Assembly: GCF_004342265.1 (NCBI RefSeq)
Contig: NZ_SMCS01000011.1
Span: 1-64,000, forward strand
DNA from: Luteibacter rhizovicinus
GTDB taxonomy: Bacteria > Pseudomonadota > Gammaproteobacteria > Xanthomonadales > Rhodanobacteraceae
Reading direction: 5' to 3'
Length of the DNA: 64,000 bases
Shown here piece by piece: positions 9,038 through 20,865 of the stretch (the stretch's first letter is position 1; each line of letters starts with the position of its first letter). A model generated the notes under the pieces. That model had not been told where the DNA came from. It saw nothing but the letters and a program-made list of their open reading frames with translations, and did not search any database. The translations under genes were made by a program, and so were the position numbers.

Positions 9038-10072
9038 CTACACGAGCCGCATCGTCCTGCCTTCGTGTGAGCTTGCCTGCGCCGCTTCGATCACCCGGAT
9101 CACATCGCGTGCCTCGCGCGCCAGCACCGGTGGCGGAATGCCTTCGTGCAACGCTTTTGCCACGCCGTCGTAGAACGCCGTGTAGCGGCCGGGCAGGGTG
9201 TCGATGGTCTGGCGGGTGCCGTCGATGTCGGTGAACTGGCCGAACTGCGCCGGGTCGTCGAGGCCCCATTGGTCGCCACCGGGGCGGCGTCCTTCGCGCA
9301 ATGCCGCTTCCTGGCCGTCGATGCCGTATTTGCTGAAGCTGCCACCGTCGCCGTGCACCAGAAAGCGGGGACCGGGTTCGCGGACCAGTGTGGATGCGTG
9401 CAGCACCGCGCGTCGATGGCCGTAACGCAGCACGATATGGAAGTAGTCGTCGGTCTGCGCGGCGGCTCGCTGGCGCTGCACATCCGCGGTGACATCGTCG
9501 GGCAGGCCGAACAGTTGCAATGCCTGGTCGATGAGATGCGCGCCAAGGTCGTAGAGCAATCCGGAGCCTGCGGCGGGAGTCTCGCGCCAGCCGTGTTTGA
9601 TCTCGGGACGAAAGCGGTCGAAGTGCGCTTCGTAGTAAACGACTTCGCCCAACCGGCCGTCTTCGACCAATCGCCGCACGGTCAGGAAATCGTTGTCCCA
9701 GCGACGGTTCTGGAACACCGACAAGGTGCACCCCTTGCGTTCCGCCAGCGCGATCAGCGCGTCGGCTTCGGCGGCATCGAGAGTGAAAGGTTTGTCGACC
9801 ACGACGTGCTTTCCGGCCTCCAGCGCTTCGCGGGCCAGCGAGGCATGCGTGTCGTTCGGCGTGGCGATGACTACCAGTCCGATGTCGGGATCGGCGATGA
9901 GGTCCTGAGGTCTCGCGAAGATGCGCGACTCGGGAAATTCCGCGGCGATCTGATCGGTACGGCTGCTCGCGATGCCCGCGAGGCGCAGCCCGATGGCGGC
10001 AGCGATGAGGGGCGCGTGGAAGACGGCGCCGGCCGTTCCATAGCCGATGAGGCCAGTGGCGATGGGGGTCAT
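9038..10072 (-). CDS. Gfo/Idh/MocA family oxidoreductase
   Basis: NAD(P)-dependent dehydrogenase of 344 residues, probably acting on a sugar or inositol derivative. The N-terminal Rossmann fold opens with GLIGYGTAGAVFHAPLI and continues with ATPNDTHASLAREALEAGKH and VVDKPFTLDAAEA, the EKP-like active-site loop. The C-terminal half (from about 125) is the alpha/beta substrate domain, with GSGLLYDLGAHLIDQAL. YdgJ/YhhX-type enzymes look closest. The start is the ATG with GGAG nine bases upstream; the frame stays open beyond it by chance. Confidence 0.87.
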   Translation of the reverse strand: MTPIATGLIGYGTAGAVFHAPLIAAAIGLRLAGIASSRTDQIAAEFPESRIFARPQDLIADPDIGLVVIATPNDTHASLAREALEAGKHVVVDKPFTLDAAEADALIALAERKGCTLSVFQNRRWDNDFLTVRRLVEDGRLGEVVYYEAHFDRFRPEIKHGWRETPAAGSGLLYDLGAHLIDQALQLFGLPDDVTADVQRQRAAAQTDDYFHIVLRYGHRRAVLHASTLVREPGPRFLVHGDGGSFSKYGIDGQEAALREGRRPGGDQWGLDDPAQFGQFTDIDGTRQTIDTLPGRYTAFYDGVAKALHEGIPPPVLAREARDVIRVIEAAQASSHEGRTMRLV

Positions 10073-10171
10073 GATGGCTCCATGGATATCGCGAGAGACG
10101 TAGCGTAGCGCGTCCGGTCTGACGGAATCGTTTACGATCGACCCGATCGAAGTACGAGGAGCGAAGAACTC

Positions 10172-11728
10172 TTGAACGCGATGGACGCCACCGCGCCCGC
10201 CGGGCGCATGCCCCGGCAGATTTCCTACATCATCGGCAACGAAGGCTGCGAACGCTTCAGCTTCTACGGGATGCGCAACATCCTGACCCCGTTCCTGATC
10301 ACGTCGCTGCTTATGTACCTGCCGGAAGCCGACCGTCCTGGCGCGGCAAAGGACATCTTTCACACCTTCGTGATCGGCGTGTACTTTTTTCCGCTGCTGG
10401 GCGGTTGGCTGGCCGATCGCTGGCTCGGCAAGTACCGGACCGTTCTCTGGCTCAGTCTGATCTATTGCGTCGGCCACGCCTGCCTGGCGTTGTTCGAGCA
10501 CAGTGTGCCGGGTTTCTATACGGGACTGGCGCTGATCGCGCTGGGGTCGGGTGGCATCAAGCCCTGCGTGGCGTCGTTCGTTGGCGACCAGTTCGACGCC
10601 AGCAATCGTCATCTGGCGAAGATCGTGTTCGACGCGTTCTACTGGATCATCAACGTCGGCTCGTTCTTCGCGTCGTTGTTGATGCCCTTGTTCCTGCGTC
10701 ACTACGGGGCGGCGGTGGCGTTCGGCATTCCGGGGCTGCTGATGTTCGTGGCGACGGTCGTTTTCTGGCTGGGCCGCAAGCAGTACGTGATGCTGCCGCC
10801 TGTACGCAACGATCCGGACGGCTTCGCCAACGTCGTGCGAACGGCGTTGTTCGCGCGGGCCGACGGCAAGGGCAGGCCAGGGTTGGCGATTGCGGCGGCC
10901 GGTGTCGCGCTTGCCGTGCTTTCGTTCGCACTGGTTCCGGTACTGGGGCTGGTTCCCGCGCTATGTCTGGCGTTTGTCGCGATTCTCGCTGGCGTTGGCG
11001 GTGGGGCGCGCCTTCAGCTGGAGCGGGCACGCGGCTCGCATCCTGACGAAGCCATCGAAGGCGTGCGCGTCGTGTTGCGCGTGCTGCTGGTGTTCGCGCT
11101 CGTTACGCCGTTCTGGTCGCTGTTCGACCAGAAGGCATCGACGTGGATCGTGCAGGCGGGCGAGATGGATGCGCCGGGCTGGTTGCATCCCGCACAGATG
11201 CAGGCGATCAATCCGGCGCTGGTACTGCTGCTGATCCCGTTCAATAACCTCGTGCTGTTTCCGCTGCTGCGTCGTTTCGGTTATGAACCGACGGCGCTAC
11301 GTCGCATGACGGCGGGTATCGCTTTCGCCTCGCTGGCGTGGGTGGCGGTGGGAGCGATCCAGCTGGCGATCGACGGCGGCGATCCCGTATCGATCGTCTG
11401 GCAGCTATTGCCTTATGTACTGCTGACGTTCGGCGAGGTGCTGGTGTCGGCAACGGGACTGGAGTTCGCATACAGCCAGGCGCCCGCGTCGATGAAGGGT
11501 ACGTTGATGAGCTTCTGGACGCTCAGCGTGACGGTGGGCAACCTCTGGGTACTGCTGGCCAATGCCGGAGTAAGGAACGAGTCCGTACTCGGTTATATCG
11601 CGAGCACGGGTATCGGAAGCACGGCGTTCCAGATGTTTTTCTTCGCGGCTTTCGCGGCGCTGGCAGCATTGGTTTTCGGGCTTTATGCGCGGAGCTATCG
11701 CGAAGCGGACTATTACCGGACCGGGTGA
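10172..11728 (+). CDS. proton-dependent oligopeptide transporter (POT/PTR2)
   Basis: Inner-membrane proton symporter for di- and tripeptides, 518 residues with about 12-14 TM helices. The TM1 ExxER motif is present (EGCERFSFYGM), as is the GSGGIKPCVASFVGDQF family signature. A hydrophobic central insertion (about 235-290) separates the two six-helix bundles. A TTG start with AGGAG ten bases upstream is used here; the ATG three codons later is an alternative. Its 3' end overlaps the convergent PAP2 gene by 16 bases. Confidence 0.9.
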   Translation: MNAMDATAPAGRMPRQISYIIGNEGCERFSFYGMRNILTPFLITSLLMYLPEADRPGAAKDIFHTFVIGVYFFPLLGGWLADRWLGKYRTVLWLSLIYCVGHACLALFEHSVPGFYTGLALIALGSGGIKPCVASFVGDQFDASNRHLAKIVFDAFYWIINVGSFFASLLMPLFLRHYGAAVAFGIPGLLMFVATVVFWLGRKQYVMLPPVRNDPDGFANVVRTALFARADGKGRPGLAIAAAGVALAVLSFALVPVLGLVPALCLAFVAILAGVGGGARLQLERARGSHPDEAIEGVRVVLRVLLVFALVTPFWSLFDQKASTWIVQAGEMDAPGWLHPAQMQAINPALVLLLIPFNNLVLFPLLRRFGYEPTALRRMTAGIAFASLAWVAVGAIQLAIDGGDPVSIVWQLLPYVLLTFGEVLVSATGLEFAYSQAPASMKGTLMSFWTLSVTVGNLWVLLANAGVRNESVLGYIASTGIGSTAFQMFFFAAFAALAALVFGLYARSYREADYYRTG

Positions 11729-12501
11729 GGCGTCATGCGGCGAATGCGCAGGTATTCCGCGCTGCCGACGCATAGCGTCAGCCACGCCAGTCCGGTGGCA
11801 TAGCCGGCCAGCACGTCGCTGAAGTAGTGCACTTGCAGCAGGATGCGACTGATACCGATGACGGTAATGAAGGCGGTCGCGATGACGACCACGACGCGGT
11901 GCAGGCGAGGTGGCGTCAGCACCAACAGTACGTAAGCGAGCATGCCGAAGAACACCATCGAGCCGGAGGCATGGCCGCTGGGAAAGCTGAAACTGTGTTC
12001 GACGACGAAACCGTGGTCGTGCAAGGGCCTCTCGCGCTGGAAGATATTCTTCAATAGCTGGTTGATGAGGCCCGTACCGACCAGCGCGACGATCCACGCC
12101 GTGGCCAGATACCAGTAGCGGCGAATAAGCAGGAAGACGAAGACCAGCGCGGATTCCACGGCTACCACGATCGGGTCGCCTACGTGGGTCAGCATGGCGA
12201 CGATACGAAGTACGCCCGGCGGCATGTTGTCGCGGAGGTCGCCGGCGAGGAAGGCGTCGAATACGGTCAGCCCCGCCTCGCGCCGTACCGCCAGCGCTAT
12301 CGCGGTGGAGACGAGGACCGCGGCCATGACGACGGCGATGGCCGTTACCGGTCGCAGGATCGCGCGTGCCGACGGGTCGATGCCCTCGCGGCGCTTGACC
12401 GCGCGGCGCCACAGCAGGTCCGCGCCGAGCAGCGCGATCGCCAGCAGCAGCGCCCATAGGGACAAAGCGTGGGTACTGATCCATTCGGCGTCGGTCTGCA
12501 T
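11713..12501 (-). CDS. PAP2 superfamily membrane phosphatase
   Basis: Integral membrane acid phosphatase of 262 residues. It may act on phosphatidic acid, phosphatidylglycerophosphate or undecaprenyl pyrophosphate. All three PAP2 motifs are visible: K151-x6-R158-P159, PSGH at 174-177, and S218-R219-x5-H225-x3-D. Five to six hydrophobic segments surround them. I chose the ATG at MQTDAEW because the preceding 19 codons lack hydrophobicity or a conserved pattern. The substrate cannot be told from sequence. Confidence 0.85.
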   Translation of the reverse strand: MQTDAEWISTHALSLWALLLAIALLGADLLWRRAVKRREGIDPSARAILRPVTAIAVVMAAVLVSTAIALAVRREAGLTVFDAFLAGDLRDNMPPGVLRIVAMLTHVGDPIVVAVESALVFVFLLIRRYWYLATAWIVALVGTGLINQLLKNIFQRERPLHDHGFVVEHSFSFPSGHASGSMVFFGMLAYVLLVLTPPRLHRVVVVIATAFITVIGISRILLQVHYFSDVLAGYATGLAWLTLCVGSAEYLRIRRMTPHPVR

Positions 12502-12683
12502 GCGGGTCCTGGTTGTCTGGCACGATCCGGCATGTTGCCACGAGGTGGCGGGGGACATCGACTATGGGTGCTCCAGCCAGGTTCTCTGTAGCAGCACCAT
12601 CGCAACAACCTTCGACCTTGGTCGACAGGCGTATTGCTCCTCGCCTGTGTAGGCTTCGGTAAAGACGCAGAGGAGGCGTGAGC

Positions 12684-14588
12684 ATGGGCTACGACGAAAC
12701 CTACCGGCGCTCCATCGACGAGCCGGAGGCGTTCTGGAGAGAGCAGGCGGCGCTTATCCACTGGCATACGCCGCCCGAGCGCATCCTGGATCAGTCGCAT
12801 CCGCCGTTCCGGCGCTGGTTCGTCGGCGGAACGACGAATCTCTGTTACAACGCCGTCGACCGGCATCTTGCGACGCGTCCCGATCAGCTCGCGTTGGTCG
12901 CGATCTCTACCGAGACCAACATCACCCGCGAGATTACTTACACCGAGCTCTATCGCGAAGTGAACACGTTCGCCGCGGTGCTTGGCGAACTGGATGTCGT
13001 GAAGGGCGATCGCGTCGTTATCTATATGCCGAACATGGCGGAGGCGGTGTTCGCGATGCTTGCCTGCGCCCGTATCGGCGCGATCCATTCGGTCGTCTTC
13101 GGCGGATTCGCCGCGCACAATCTGGCCCTGCGCATCGACGATGCGGAGCCGAAGCTGCTGATCTGCGCGGATGCCGGCATGCGTGGCGGCAAGATCATCC
13201 CGTACAAGCCGCTGGTCGATCTGGCCTTGCGCGAGGCGAAGTCGCCGCCGCCGCACGTGCTGATCGTTCGCCGCGACCTCGATCCGGATATGACGCTGGT
13301 CCCTGGGCGTGACGTCGACTATGCCGAACGTCGCGTGGCGCATGAAGATGCGAGTGTGCCGGTGGAGTGGCTCGAATCGAACGAGCCCAGTTATCTGCTT
13401 TACACGTCGGGCACGACCGGAAAGCCGAAGGGTGTCCAGCGCGATGTCGGTGGTTATGCGGTCGCGCTGGCGTTGTCGATGACGACGATTTTCGATGTCG
13501 CGCCGGGGCAGGTGATGTTCTCGACCTCGGACGTGGGCTGGGCGGTGGGTCATTCGTACAACGTCTACGGACCGTTGATCGGTGGCGCTACGTCGCTACT
13601 TTACGAAGGATTGCCTACGGGTCCCGACCCCGGCATCTGGTGGCGATTGTGCGAGCGCTACGGCGTGCGCACGATGTTCTCGTCGCCGACGGGTATCCGC
13701 GTGCTGAAAAAGCAGGACCCATCGTGGCTGAAGAAATACGACCTGTCGGCTCTGCGCTGGCTGTTCCTCGCCGGCGAGCCGCTGGACGAGCCGACGGCAA
13801 CCTGGATCAGCAGCGGCATCGGCAAGTCGGTCATCGACAATTACTGGCAGACGGAAACCGGCTGGCCGGCCATTACGCTGCTGCCGGGGCTCGAACTGAA
13901 ACCGGTGAAGTTCGGTTCGCCGGGGTTTCCCAATCTGGGTTACCGCATGCGCATCATCGACGAGCAGTCGGGTGCCGATGTGGCGCCCAACGAGAAAGGC
14001 GTGCTGGTGATCGAGCCGCCGTTGCCGCCGGGTTGCCTGACGACGATCTGGCGAGACGACGAGCGATACGTGCGCAGTTACTTCGGGCACTTCAGGGAGC
14101 TTCTTTACAGCTCGCTGGATTGGGCCGTGCGCGATACCGATGGTTACACCTTCATTCTTGGTCGTACCGACGATGTCATCAACGTGGCTGGCCATCGGCT
14201 GGGCACGCGCGAGATCGAGGAATCCGTCGCTACGCTGGGCGCCGTGGCGGAAGTCGCGGTGGTCGGTATCCACGACGAGCTCAAGGGCCAGGTGCCGGCT
14301 GTTTTCGCGACACTGAAGCAGGGCGTGACGGACGATCCACGCGACGTGGCGCTGGCGATGCAGCGGCGCGTCGTCGAATTGCTGGGTGGCGTTGCGCGGC
14401 CGGGTTGCGTGTATGTCGTGAATGCCTTGCCGAAGACGCGCTCGGGGAAATTGCTGCGGCGTTCGTTGCAGGCTTTGATGCAAAACACCGATCCCGGCGA
14501 TCTGTCGACGCTGGACGATCCGAATGCGCTGGAAGAGATTCGCGCGGTGATTGCGCGTGGACCACATTGTGGGGCTTCAGCGTCGTAG
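12684..14588 (+). CDS. prpE: propionyl-CoA synthetase
   Basis: Activates propionate with ATP and CoA through an acyl-adenylate, the entry step to the 2-methylcitrate cycle. The 634-residue AMP-forming enzyme has the P-loop-like YTSGTTGKPKGVQRD, a DNYWQTETGW motif, the D-x6-G-x10-H hinge region and the C-terminal catalytic Lys in KTRSGKLLRR. SGTTGKPKGVQRDVGGYAVAL is characteristic of PrpE rather than acetyl-CoA synthetase. AGGAGG lies 7 bases before the chosen ATG; a GTG two codons earlier is too close. prpBC lie 1.6 kb away on the same strand, beyond a divergently oriented symporter gene. Confidence 0.92.
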   Translation: MGYDETYRRSIDEPEAFWREQAALIHWHTPPERILDQSHPPFRRWFVGGTTNLCYNAVDRHLATRPDQLALVAISTETNITREITYTELYREVNTFAAVLGELDVVKGDRVVIYMPNMAEAVFAMLACARIGAIHSVVFGGFAAHNLALRIDDAEPKLLICADAGMRGGKIIPYKPLVDLALREAKSPPPHVLIVRRDLDPDMTLVPGRDVDYAERRVAHEDASVPVEWLESNEPSYLLYTSGTTGKPKGVQRDVGGYAVALALSMTTIFDVAPGQVMFSTSDVGWAVGHSYNVYGPLIGGATSLLYEGLPTGPDPGIWWRLCERYGVRTMFSSPTGIRVLKKQDPSWLKKYDLSALRWLFLAGEPLDEPTATWISSGIGKSVIDNYWQTETGWPAITLLPGLELKPVKFGSPGFPNLGYRMRIIDEQSGADVAPNEKGVLVIEPPLPPGCLTTIWRDDERYVRSYFGHFRELLYSSLDWAVRDTDGYTFILGRTDDVINVAGHRLGTREIEESVATLGAVAEVAVVGIHDELKGQVPAVFATLKQGVTDDPRDVALAMQRRVVELLGGVARPGCVYVVNALPKTRSGKLLRRSLQALMQNTDPGDLSTLDDPNALEEIRAVIARGPHCGASAS

Positions 14589-14611
14589 GCTGTCGCCAGT
14601 CATACGTGGTC

Positions 14612-14713
14612 GCTGCGGATTCCGGCGTGCGCCGGAATGACGAAGAGGTAAATGAAACCCGCGATGTTGATCCCGCCCCCTTCGTCATTCCGGCGCACGC
14701 CGGAATCCGCAGC
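14612..14713. repeat. inverted pair of a second REP family, 34-base perfect arms
   Basis: Arms 14612-14645 and 14680-14713 are perfect reverse complements. Each holds the internal palindrome ATTCCGGCG-YR-CGCCGGAAT flanked by GCTGCGG and GACGAAG. Related copies lie at 36033-36180. The pair occupies most of the gap between convergent prpE and the symporter gene. Confidence 0.9.
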
Positions 14714-14745
14714 GGTGCGGCAGGTTTTCGCGATATCGCGGAAGG

Positions 14746-16047
14746 TCAGCCCCTCCGCACCTGCGCATCCACCACCGTCGCCGTCACCATATCGCTGCCC
14801 ACGTTCGTCGTGGTACGCAACATGTCGAGGATGCGATCGGCACCGAAAATGATCGCGATACCGCCCGGCGGCACGCCGAAAGTAACCAGCAGCCCGGCGA
14901 TCAACGGCAGCGATCCTCCCGGAATACCCGCGACAGCGACGGCGCTGAGTACGGAAAGAAACATCAGCATGCATTGCTGGGTAAGCGAGAGATCGACGCC
15001 GAAGGCCTGCGCGACGAAGAGGACGACGCAGCCTTCGTACAGCGCGGTGCCGCTCATGTTCATCGTGGCGCCAAGCGGCAGGACGAACCCGGAAGTGCTT
15101 GGCGAAAGCTTCAGCTCTTCGTTGGCCGATTGCAGCGAAGCGGGCAGCGAGGCGCTGCTGGAACTGGTGGAGAAGGCCGTGATCAGCACGGGCCGGATCT
15201 GCCGGAAGAAGGTCAGCGGATTGCGGCGCGCGAGGAATCGCAGCCACAGCGACATCGTGCCGAACAGGTGCAGCATCAGGCAGACGCCCACGACCGCGAC
15301 GAAGACCGCAAGCGCGATGAGTACGTCGATGCCCACCTTCACGATGACGCTGTAGATCATCGCGGGAACGGCGTACGGCGCGATCCGCAAGGCGAACCCG
15401 ACGATCCGGGTCATGATCTCGGTCACCATGTCCAGGCCGCCAAGCAGTTTCGCGCGACGTTCTTCGCCGAGCTGCGTTCCCGCGGCGCCGACCAGAATGG
15501 CGAACAGGATCAGCGGAAGCACCTCGCCCAGCGAATCGCGGCTGAAGCCGACGAAGGCGCCGAACAGGTTTTTCGGCATGAACATGTCGACCAGCATGCC
15601 GAGCCCGGGCGTTGGCTGAGCCTGTTCGCGCGCGATGGCCTTGTCGGCATTGCCGCCGAACTCGGTCATCAGCTGGGCTTTTGCTTCCGGGTCGAGATGA
15701 TGGCCCGGCTGGATCGTATTCATCGCGACCAGGCCGATGGCCGTCGCGATCGCCATATTGAGGAAGAAGAGCAGGAAGGTCCGGCCGGCCAGCGGTCCAA
15801 GGCGATCCAGGCGGCCGAGCTGCGCCACGCCCGACGCCAGCGAGGTGAACACCAGCGGGATCACCACGAAGAACAGCATGCGCAGGAACACCTGTCCGAC
15901 CGGGTCGAATACCGCCGTGGACACGCGGCGCATCACCGTGAGTACGTCTGGCCACCATGCTCCGGCGATCAGGGTAGCGACGGCGGCCACAATGCCGACG
16001 GCCAGGCCAATGAGAATTTTCGTAGCCAAGTGATTGTTATTCTTCAT
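14746..16047 (-). CDS. dicarboxylate/amino acid:cation symporter (DAACS family)
   Basis: Inner-membrane sodium- or proton-coupled uptake carrier for C4-dicarboxylates or acidic amino acids, 433 residues. It has the serine-rich re-entrant loop TAFSTSSSSASLPASL, the MNMSGTALYEG motif of TM7 and a C-terminal re-entrant segment near GIPGGSLPLIAG. Residues deciding glutamate versus C4-dicarboxylate are not clear to me. A GTG 24 bases upstream is an alternative start. It is divergent from prpB with a 117-base gap. Placement next to prp genes fits uptake of succinate-type products, but this is inference. Confidence 0.87.
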   Translation of the reverse strand: MKNNNHLATKILIGLAVGIVAAVATLIAGAWWPDVLTVMRRVSTAVFDPVGQVFLRMLFFVVIPLVFTSLASGVAQLGRLDRLGPLAGRTFLLFFLNMAIATAIGLVAMNTIQPGHHLDPEAKAQLMTEFGGNADKAIAREQAQPTPGLGMLVDMFMPKNLFGAFVGFSRDSLGEVLPLILFAILVGAAGTQLGEERRAKLLGGLDMVTEIMTRIVGFALRIAPYAVPAMIYSVIVKVGIDVLIALAVFVAVVGVCLMLHLFGTMSLWLRFLARRNPLTFFRQIRPVLITAFSTSSSSASLPASLQSANEELKLSPSTSGFVLPLGATMNMSGTALYEGCVVLFVAQAFGVDLSLTQQCMLMFLSVLSAVAVAGIPGGSLPLIAGLLVTFGVPPGGIAIIFGADRILDMLRTTTNVGSDMVTATVVDAQVRRG

Positions 16048-16131
16048 GGTTCGACTGTAGTGGGCGTTCACGCATCCGTCACGTGTGGTTGCCGCATGAC
16101 GCGGCGCAGCGAGTGGGATGGTTGGCTACTG

Positions 16132-16150
16132 CGCTAAAATGCCCGCTTTT
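16132..16150 (+). promoter_or_regulatory. candidate prpB promoter -10 region
   Basis: CGCTAAAATGCCCGCTTTT ends 14 bases before prpB. Nearly the same string lies before prpD. TAAAAT would serve as a -10 box with a 5' UTR of roughly 17 bases. No convincing -35 is present at 16-18 bases, so an activator may be needed. Confidence 0.35.
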
Positions 16151-16164
16151 ACGCGGAGTCTTTC

Positions 16165-17052
16165 ATGGCACAGCTTGCATCTCCGGGTGCGCGGTTCCGG
16201 GCGGCGCTTGCGGCGGAACATCCGCTTCAGGTCATCGGCGCGATCAATGCGAACCATGCGCTGCTCGCGAAGCGTGCGGGCTATCGGGCTATTTATCTCT
16301 CCGGCGGTGGCGTGGCGGCCGGTTCGCTCGGCCTTCCCGACCTGGGCATCAATACGCTCGACGACGTGCTTACCGACGTGCGCCGCATCACCGATGTCTG
16401 CGACCTGCCGCTGATGGTCGACATCGATACCGGTTTCGGTCCCAGCGCGTTCAACATCGCGCGCACGGTGAAGAGTCTGATCAAGTTCGGCGCGGCCGCG
16501 TGCCACATCGAGGACCAGGTCGGCGCGAAGCGCTGCGGTCATCGTCCGGGCAAGGAAATCGTCACGACGGAAGAAATGGCCGATCGGGTCAAGGCCGCGG
16601 CCGATGCGAAGACCGACGCGGACTTTTTCCTTATCGCGCGTACCGATGCCATCGCGGCGCAGGGTGTCGACGCCGCCATCGAACGCGCCATCGCGTGCGT
16701 CGAAGCGGGTGCGGACGGGATCTTCGCCGAAGCGGCATACGACCTGGAAACCTATCGTCGCTTCGTCGATGCGGTGAAGGTCCCCGTACTCGCCAACATC
16801 ACCGAATTCGGCCAGACGCCGCTGTTCAGCGTCGACGAACTGGCCAGTGCCGGCGTCGGCATTGTGCTTTATCCGCTATCGGCTTTTCGCGCCATGAACA
16901 AGGCCGCGGAGAACGTCTACACGGCCATCCGTCGCGACGGTCACCAGCGCAACGTCATCGATACGATGCAGACGCGCGAGGAACTGTATGACCGCATCGG
17001 TTACCACGAATACGAGCGTCGCCTCGACGAGTTGTTCTCGAAGAAGGCCTGA
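16165..17052 (+). CDS. prpB: 2-methylisocitrate lyase
   Basis: Splits 2-methylisocitrate into pyruvate and succinate, the last step of the methylcitrate cycle, in the cytoplasm. The 295-residue PEP-mutase/isocitrate-lyase barrel carries K122-R-C124-G-H126 with the catalytic Cys, Mg-binding acids in VDIDTGFG and HIEDQ, and the [16 protein letters not shown] segment typical of PrpB. prpC begins 44 bases downstream, so the two form an operon. Confidence 0.95.
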   Translation: MAQLASPGARFRAALAAEHPLQVIGAINANHALLAKRAGYRAIYLSGGGVAAGSLGLPDLGINTLDDVLTDVRRITDVCDLPLMVDIDTGFGPSAFNIARTVKSLIKFGAAACHIEDQVGAKRCGHRPGKEIVTTEEMADRVKAAADAKTDADFFLIARTDAIAAQGVDAAIERAIACVEAGADGIFAEAAYDLETYRRFVDAVKVPVLANITEFGQTPLFSVDELASAGVGIVLYPLSAFRAMNKAAENVYTAIRRDGHQRNVIDTMQTREELYDRIGYHEYERRLDELFSKKA

Positions 17053-17096
17053 ACGCTTCCCGCAAGTAAAGATCACGCGTCAAGGAGATTCCCAAG

Positions 17097-18245
17097 ATGA
17101 GCGATACAACCACGCTGCCCAAGGCGAAGAAGTCCGTCGCCCTTTCCGGCGTCGCGGCGGGCAATACCGCGCTTTGCACGGTGGGCCGCAGCGGCAACGA
17201 TCTGCATTACCGCGGTTACGACATCCACGATCTCGCGGCCAAGGGCTGCTTCGAGGAAGTCGCTTACCTGCTCGTGCACGGCGTGCTGCCGAACTGGGTC
17301 GAACTGAATGCGTACCGCGCCAAGCTGAAGCGCCTGCGCGGCTTGCCCGCACCGGTGAAGAGCGCGCTCGAACTCCTGCCCGCCGCCACGCATCCGATGG
17401 ACGTCATGCGTACGGGTGCCTCGGTGCTCGGCACCGTGCTTCCCGAAAAGGACGATCACAACATTACCGGCGCGCGCGACATCGCCGATCGCCTGATGGC
17501 GAGCTTTGGTTCGATGCTGCTGTACTGGTATCACTTCAGCCACAACGGCAAGCGCGTCGAAACCGAAACGGACGACGAGTCGATCGCCGGGCATTTCCTG
17601 CATGTGCTGCACGGCCGCAAGCCCAGCGAGCTGCACGCCCACGCTCTCGATCGTTCGCTGGTGCTGTACGCGGAGCATGAATTCAACGCCAGCACGTTCG
17701 CCGCGCGCGTCATCGCCGGTACCGGTTCGGATATTTATTCGGCCATCACCGGCGCCGTCGGTGCCCTGCGCGGTCCGAAACATGGCGGCGCGAACGAAGT
17801 GGCGATGGAAATCATCGCGCGCTATCGCGATGCGAACGAAGCGGACGCCGATATCCGCGCTCGCGTCGAGCGTAAGGAAATCATCATCGGCTTCGGCCAT
17901 CCGGTCTATACGGTTTCCGATCCGCGCAACGAGATCATCAAGGAAATCTCGCGCAAGCTCTGCACGGAAGGTGGCAATCCGCGCCTGTTCGAAGTGTCCG
18001 AGCGCATCGAGAAGCTGATGTGGGACCTGAAGAAGATGTTCCCGAACCTCGACTGGTACTCGGCATCGGCGTACCACATGATGGGCGTGCCGACGGCGAT
18101 GTTCACACCGCTGTTCGTCATCGCGCGCACGTCGGGCTGGAGCGCCCACGTCATCGAGCAGCGCCAGGACGGCAAGATCATCCGCCCGAGCGCGAACTAC
18201 ACGGGGCCGGAAGATCAGGCGTACGTGCCGATCGAGAAGCGTTGA
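17097..18245 (+). CDS. prpC: 2-methylcitrate synthase
   Basis: Condenses propionyl-CoA with oxaloacetate to 2-methylcitrate. The 382-residue length and the N-terminus ([17 protein letters not shown]) are those of the PrpC/type-II-like citrate synthases. Catalytic residues are visible as H229 (GPKHGGAN), H268 (GFGHPVY) and D319 (NLDWYSA); H194 ([10 protein letters not shown]) contacts oxaloacetate. It is the second gene of prpBC and ends at a strong intrinsic terminator. prpD is not downstream but 8.8 kb away. Confidence 0.95.
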   Translation: MSDTTTLPKAKKSVALSGVAAGNTALCTVGRSGNDLHYRGYDIHDLAAKGCFEEVAYLLVHGVLPNWVELNAYRAKLKRLRGLPAPVKSALELLPAATHPMDVMRTGASVLGTVLPEKDDHNITGARDIADRLMASFGSMLLYWYHFSHNGKRVETETDDESIAGHFLHVLHGRKPSELHAHALDRSLVLYAEHEFNASTFAARVIAGTGSDIYSAITGAVGALRGPKHGGANEVAMEIIARYRDANEADADIRARVERKEIIIGFGHPVYTVSDPRNEIIKEISRKLCTEGGNPRLFEVSERIEKLMWDLKKMFPNLDWYSASAYHMMGVPTAMFTPLFVIARTSGWSAHVIEQRQDGKIIRPSANYTGPEDQAYVPIEKR

Positions 18246-18249
18246 TTGA

Positions 18250-18292
18250 AGAGCCGCGCGGCTATCGTGCTCGCGCGGCTCTGAGGTTTTTT
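18250..18292 (+). terminator. intrinsic terminator of prpBC
   Basis: A perfect 11-bp stem (AGAGCCGCGCG / CGCGCGGCTCT) with an 11-base loop is followed after four bases by TTTTTT. It begins 4 bases after the prpC stop. Confidence 0.88.
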
Positions 18293-18302
18293 CTTCAGCT
18301 TT

Positions 18303-18443
18303 CTGTGGGAGCGCGCCTGCGCGCGAAAGCCTATGGAGCGACGATGCCGTACGCGGTATTCGCAGCCAGTAGATTGGGCTTGCGGATGTGAGTATCCAGC
18401 TTCCTCGCCCTGTTGGCTTTCGCGCGCAGGCGCGCTCCCACAG
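18303..18443. repeat. REP-like inverted pair
   Basis: Arms 18303-18331 and 18415-18443 are perfect 29-base reverse complements with the GGGAGCGCGCCTGCGCGCGA core, here with an 83-base spacer. The pair lies between convergent prpC and fadH. Confidence 0.88.
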
Positions 18444-18485
18444 TATTCGTGCTGCCGAACCTTTTACCGAGGAGCATGGTGAGGG

Positions 18486-20603
<2,118 letters not shown>

Positions 20604-20735
20604 TCAAACCGTTGTGCGGCGGCGCTTCCGGGGGTGTCGCGACGGGCTGGTGAGGGCAAGGTGTAGCAGCGGTGAAACGCTTCGTATTCGCTGGCCTATC
20701 CGTAAATCGCCCCGAATCGCGCTACAGGCCGCCTC

Positions 20736-20751
20736 TGGCTGACGTTTTGCC
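20736..20751 (+). promoter_or_regulatory. candidate sigma54 (-24/-12) promoter
   Basis: TGGCTGACGTTTTGCC has GG and GC exactly 10 bases apart, as in the RpoN consensus TGGCACG-N4-TTGCW. It points at the Fap-like operon with a leader of about 100 bases. The final W is C and the TGGC block is followed by TGA rather than ACG, so the match is partial. Confidence 0.4.
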
Positions 20752-20865
20752 TCCCGCCGTCGCAGAGGCACGGTTATTGCTCCAATTCTGTGCTTAACGA
20801 GCGTTGGCAGGACGTTCACTTTCCCGAGAAAACAGGGGTTCCGCGTCGCTTCCCAGGAGATTGTT

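Noticed and set aside
10073-10171. N-terminal extension of the oxidoreductase up to about position 10702
   Set aside because: The frame stays open into the POT gene's antisense strand, but the Rossmann start and ribosome site place the true start at 10072.
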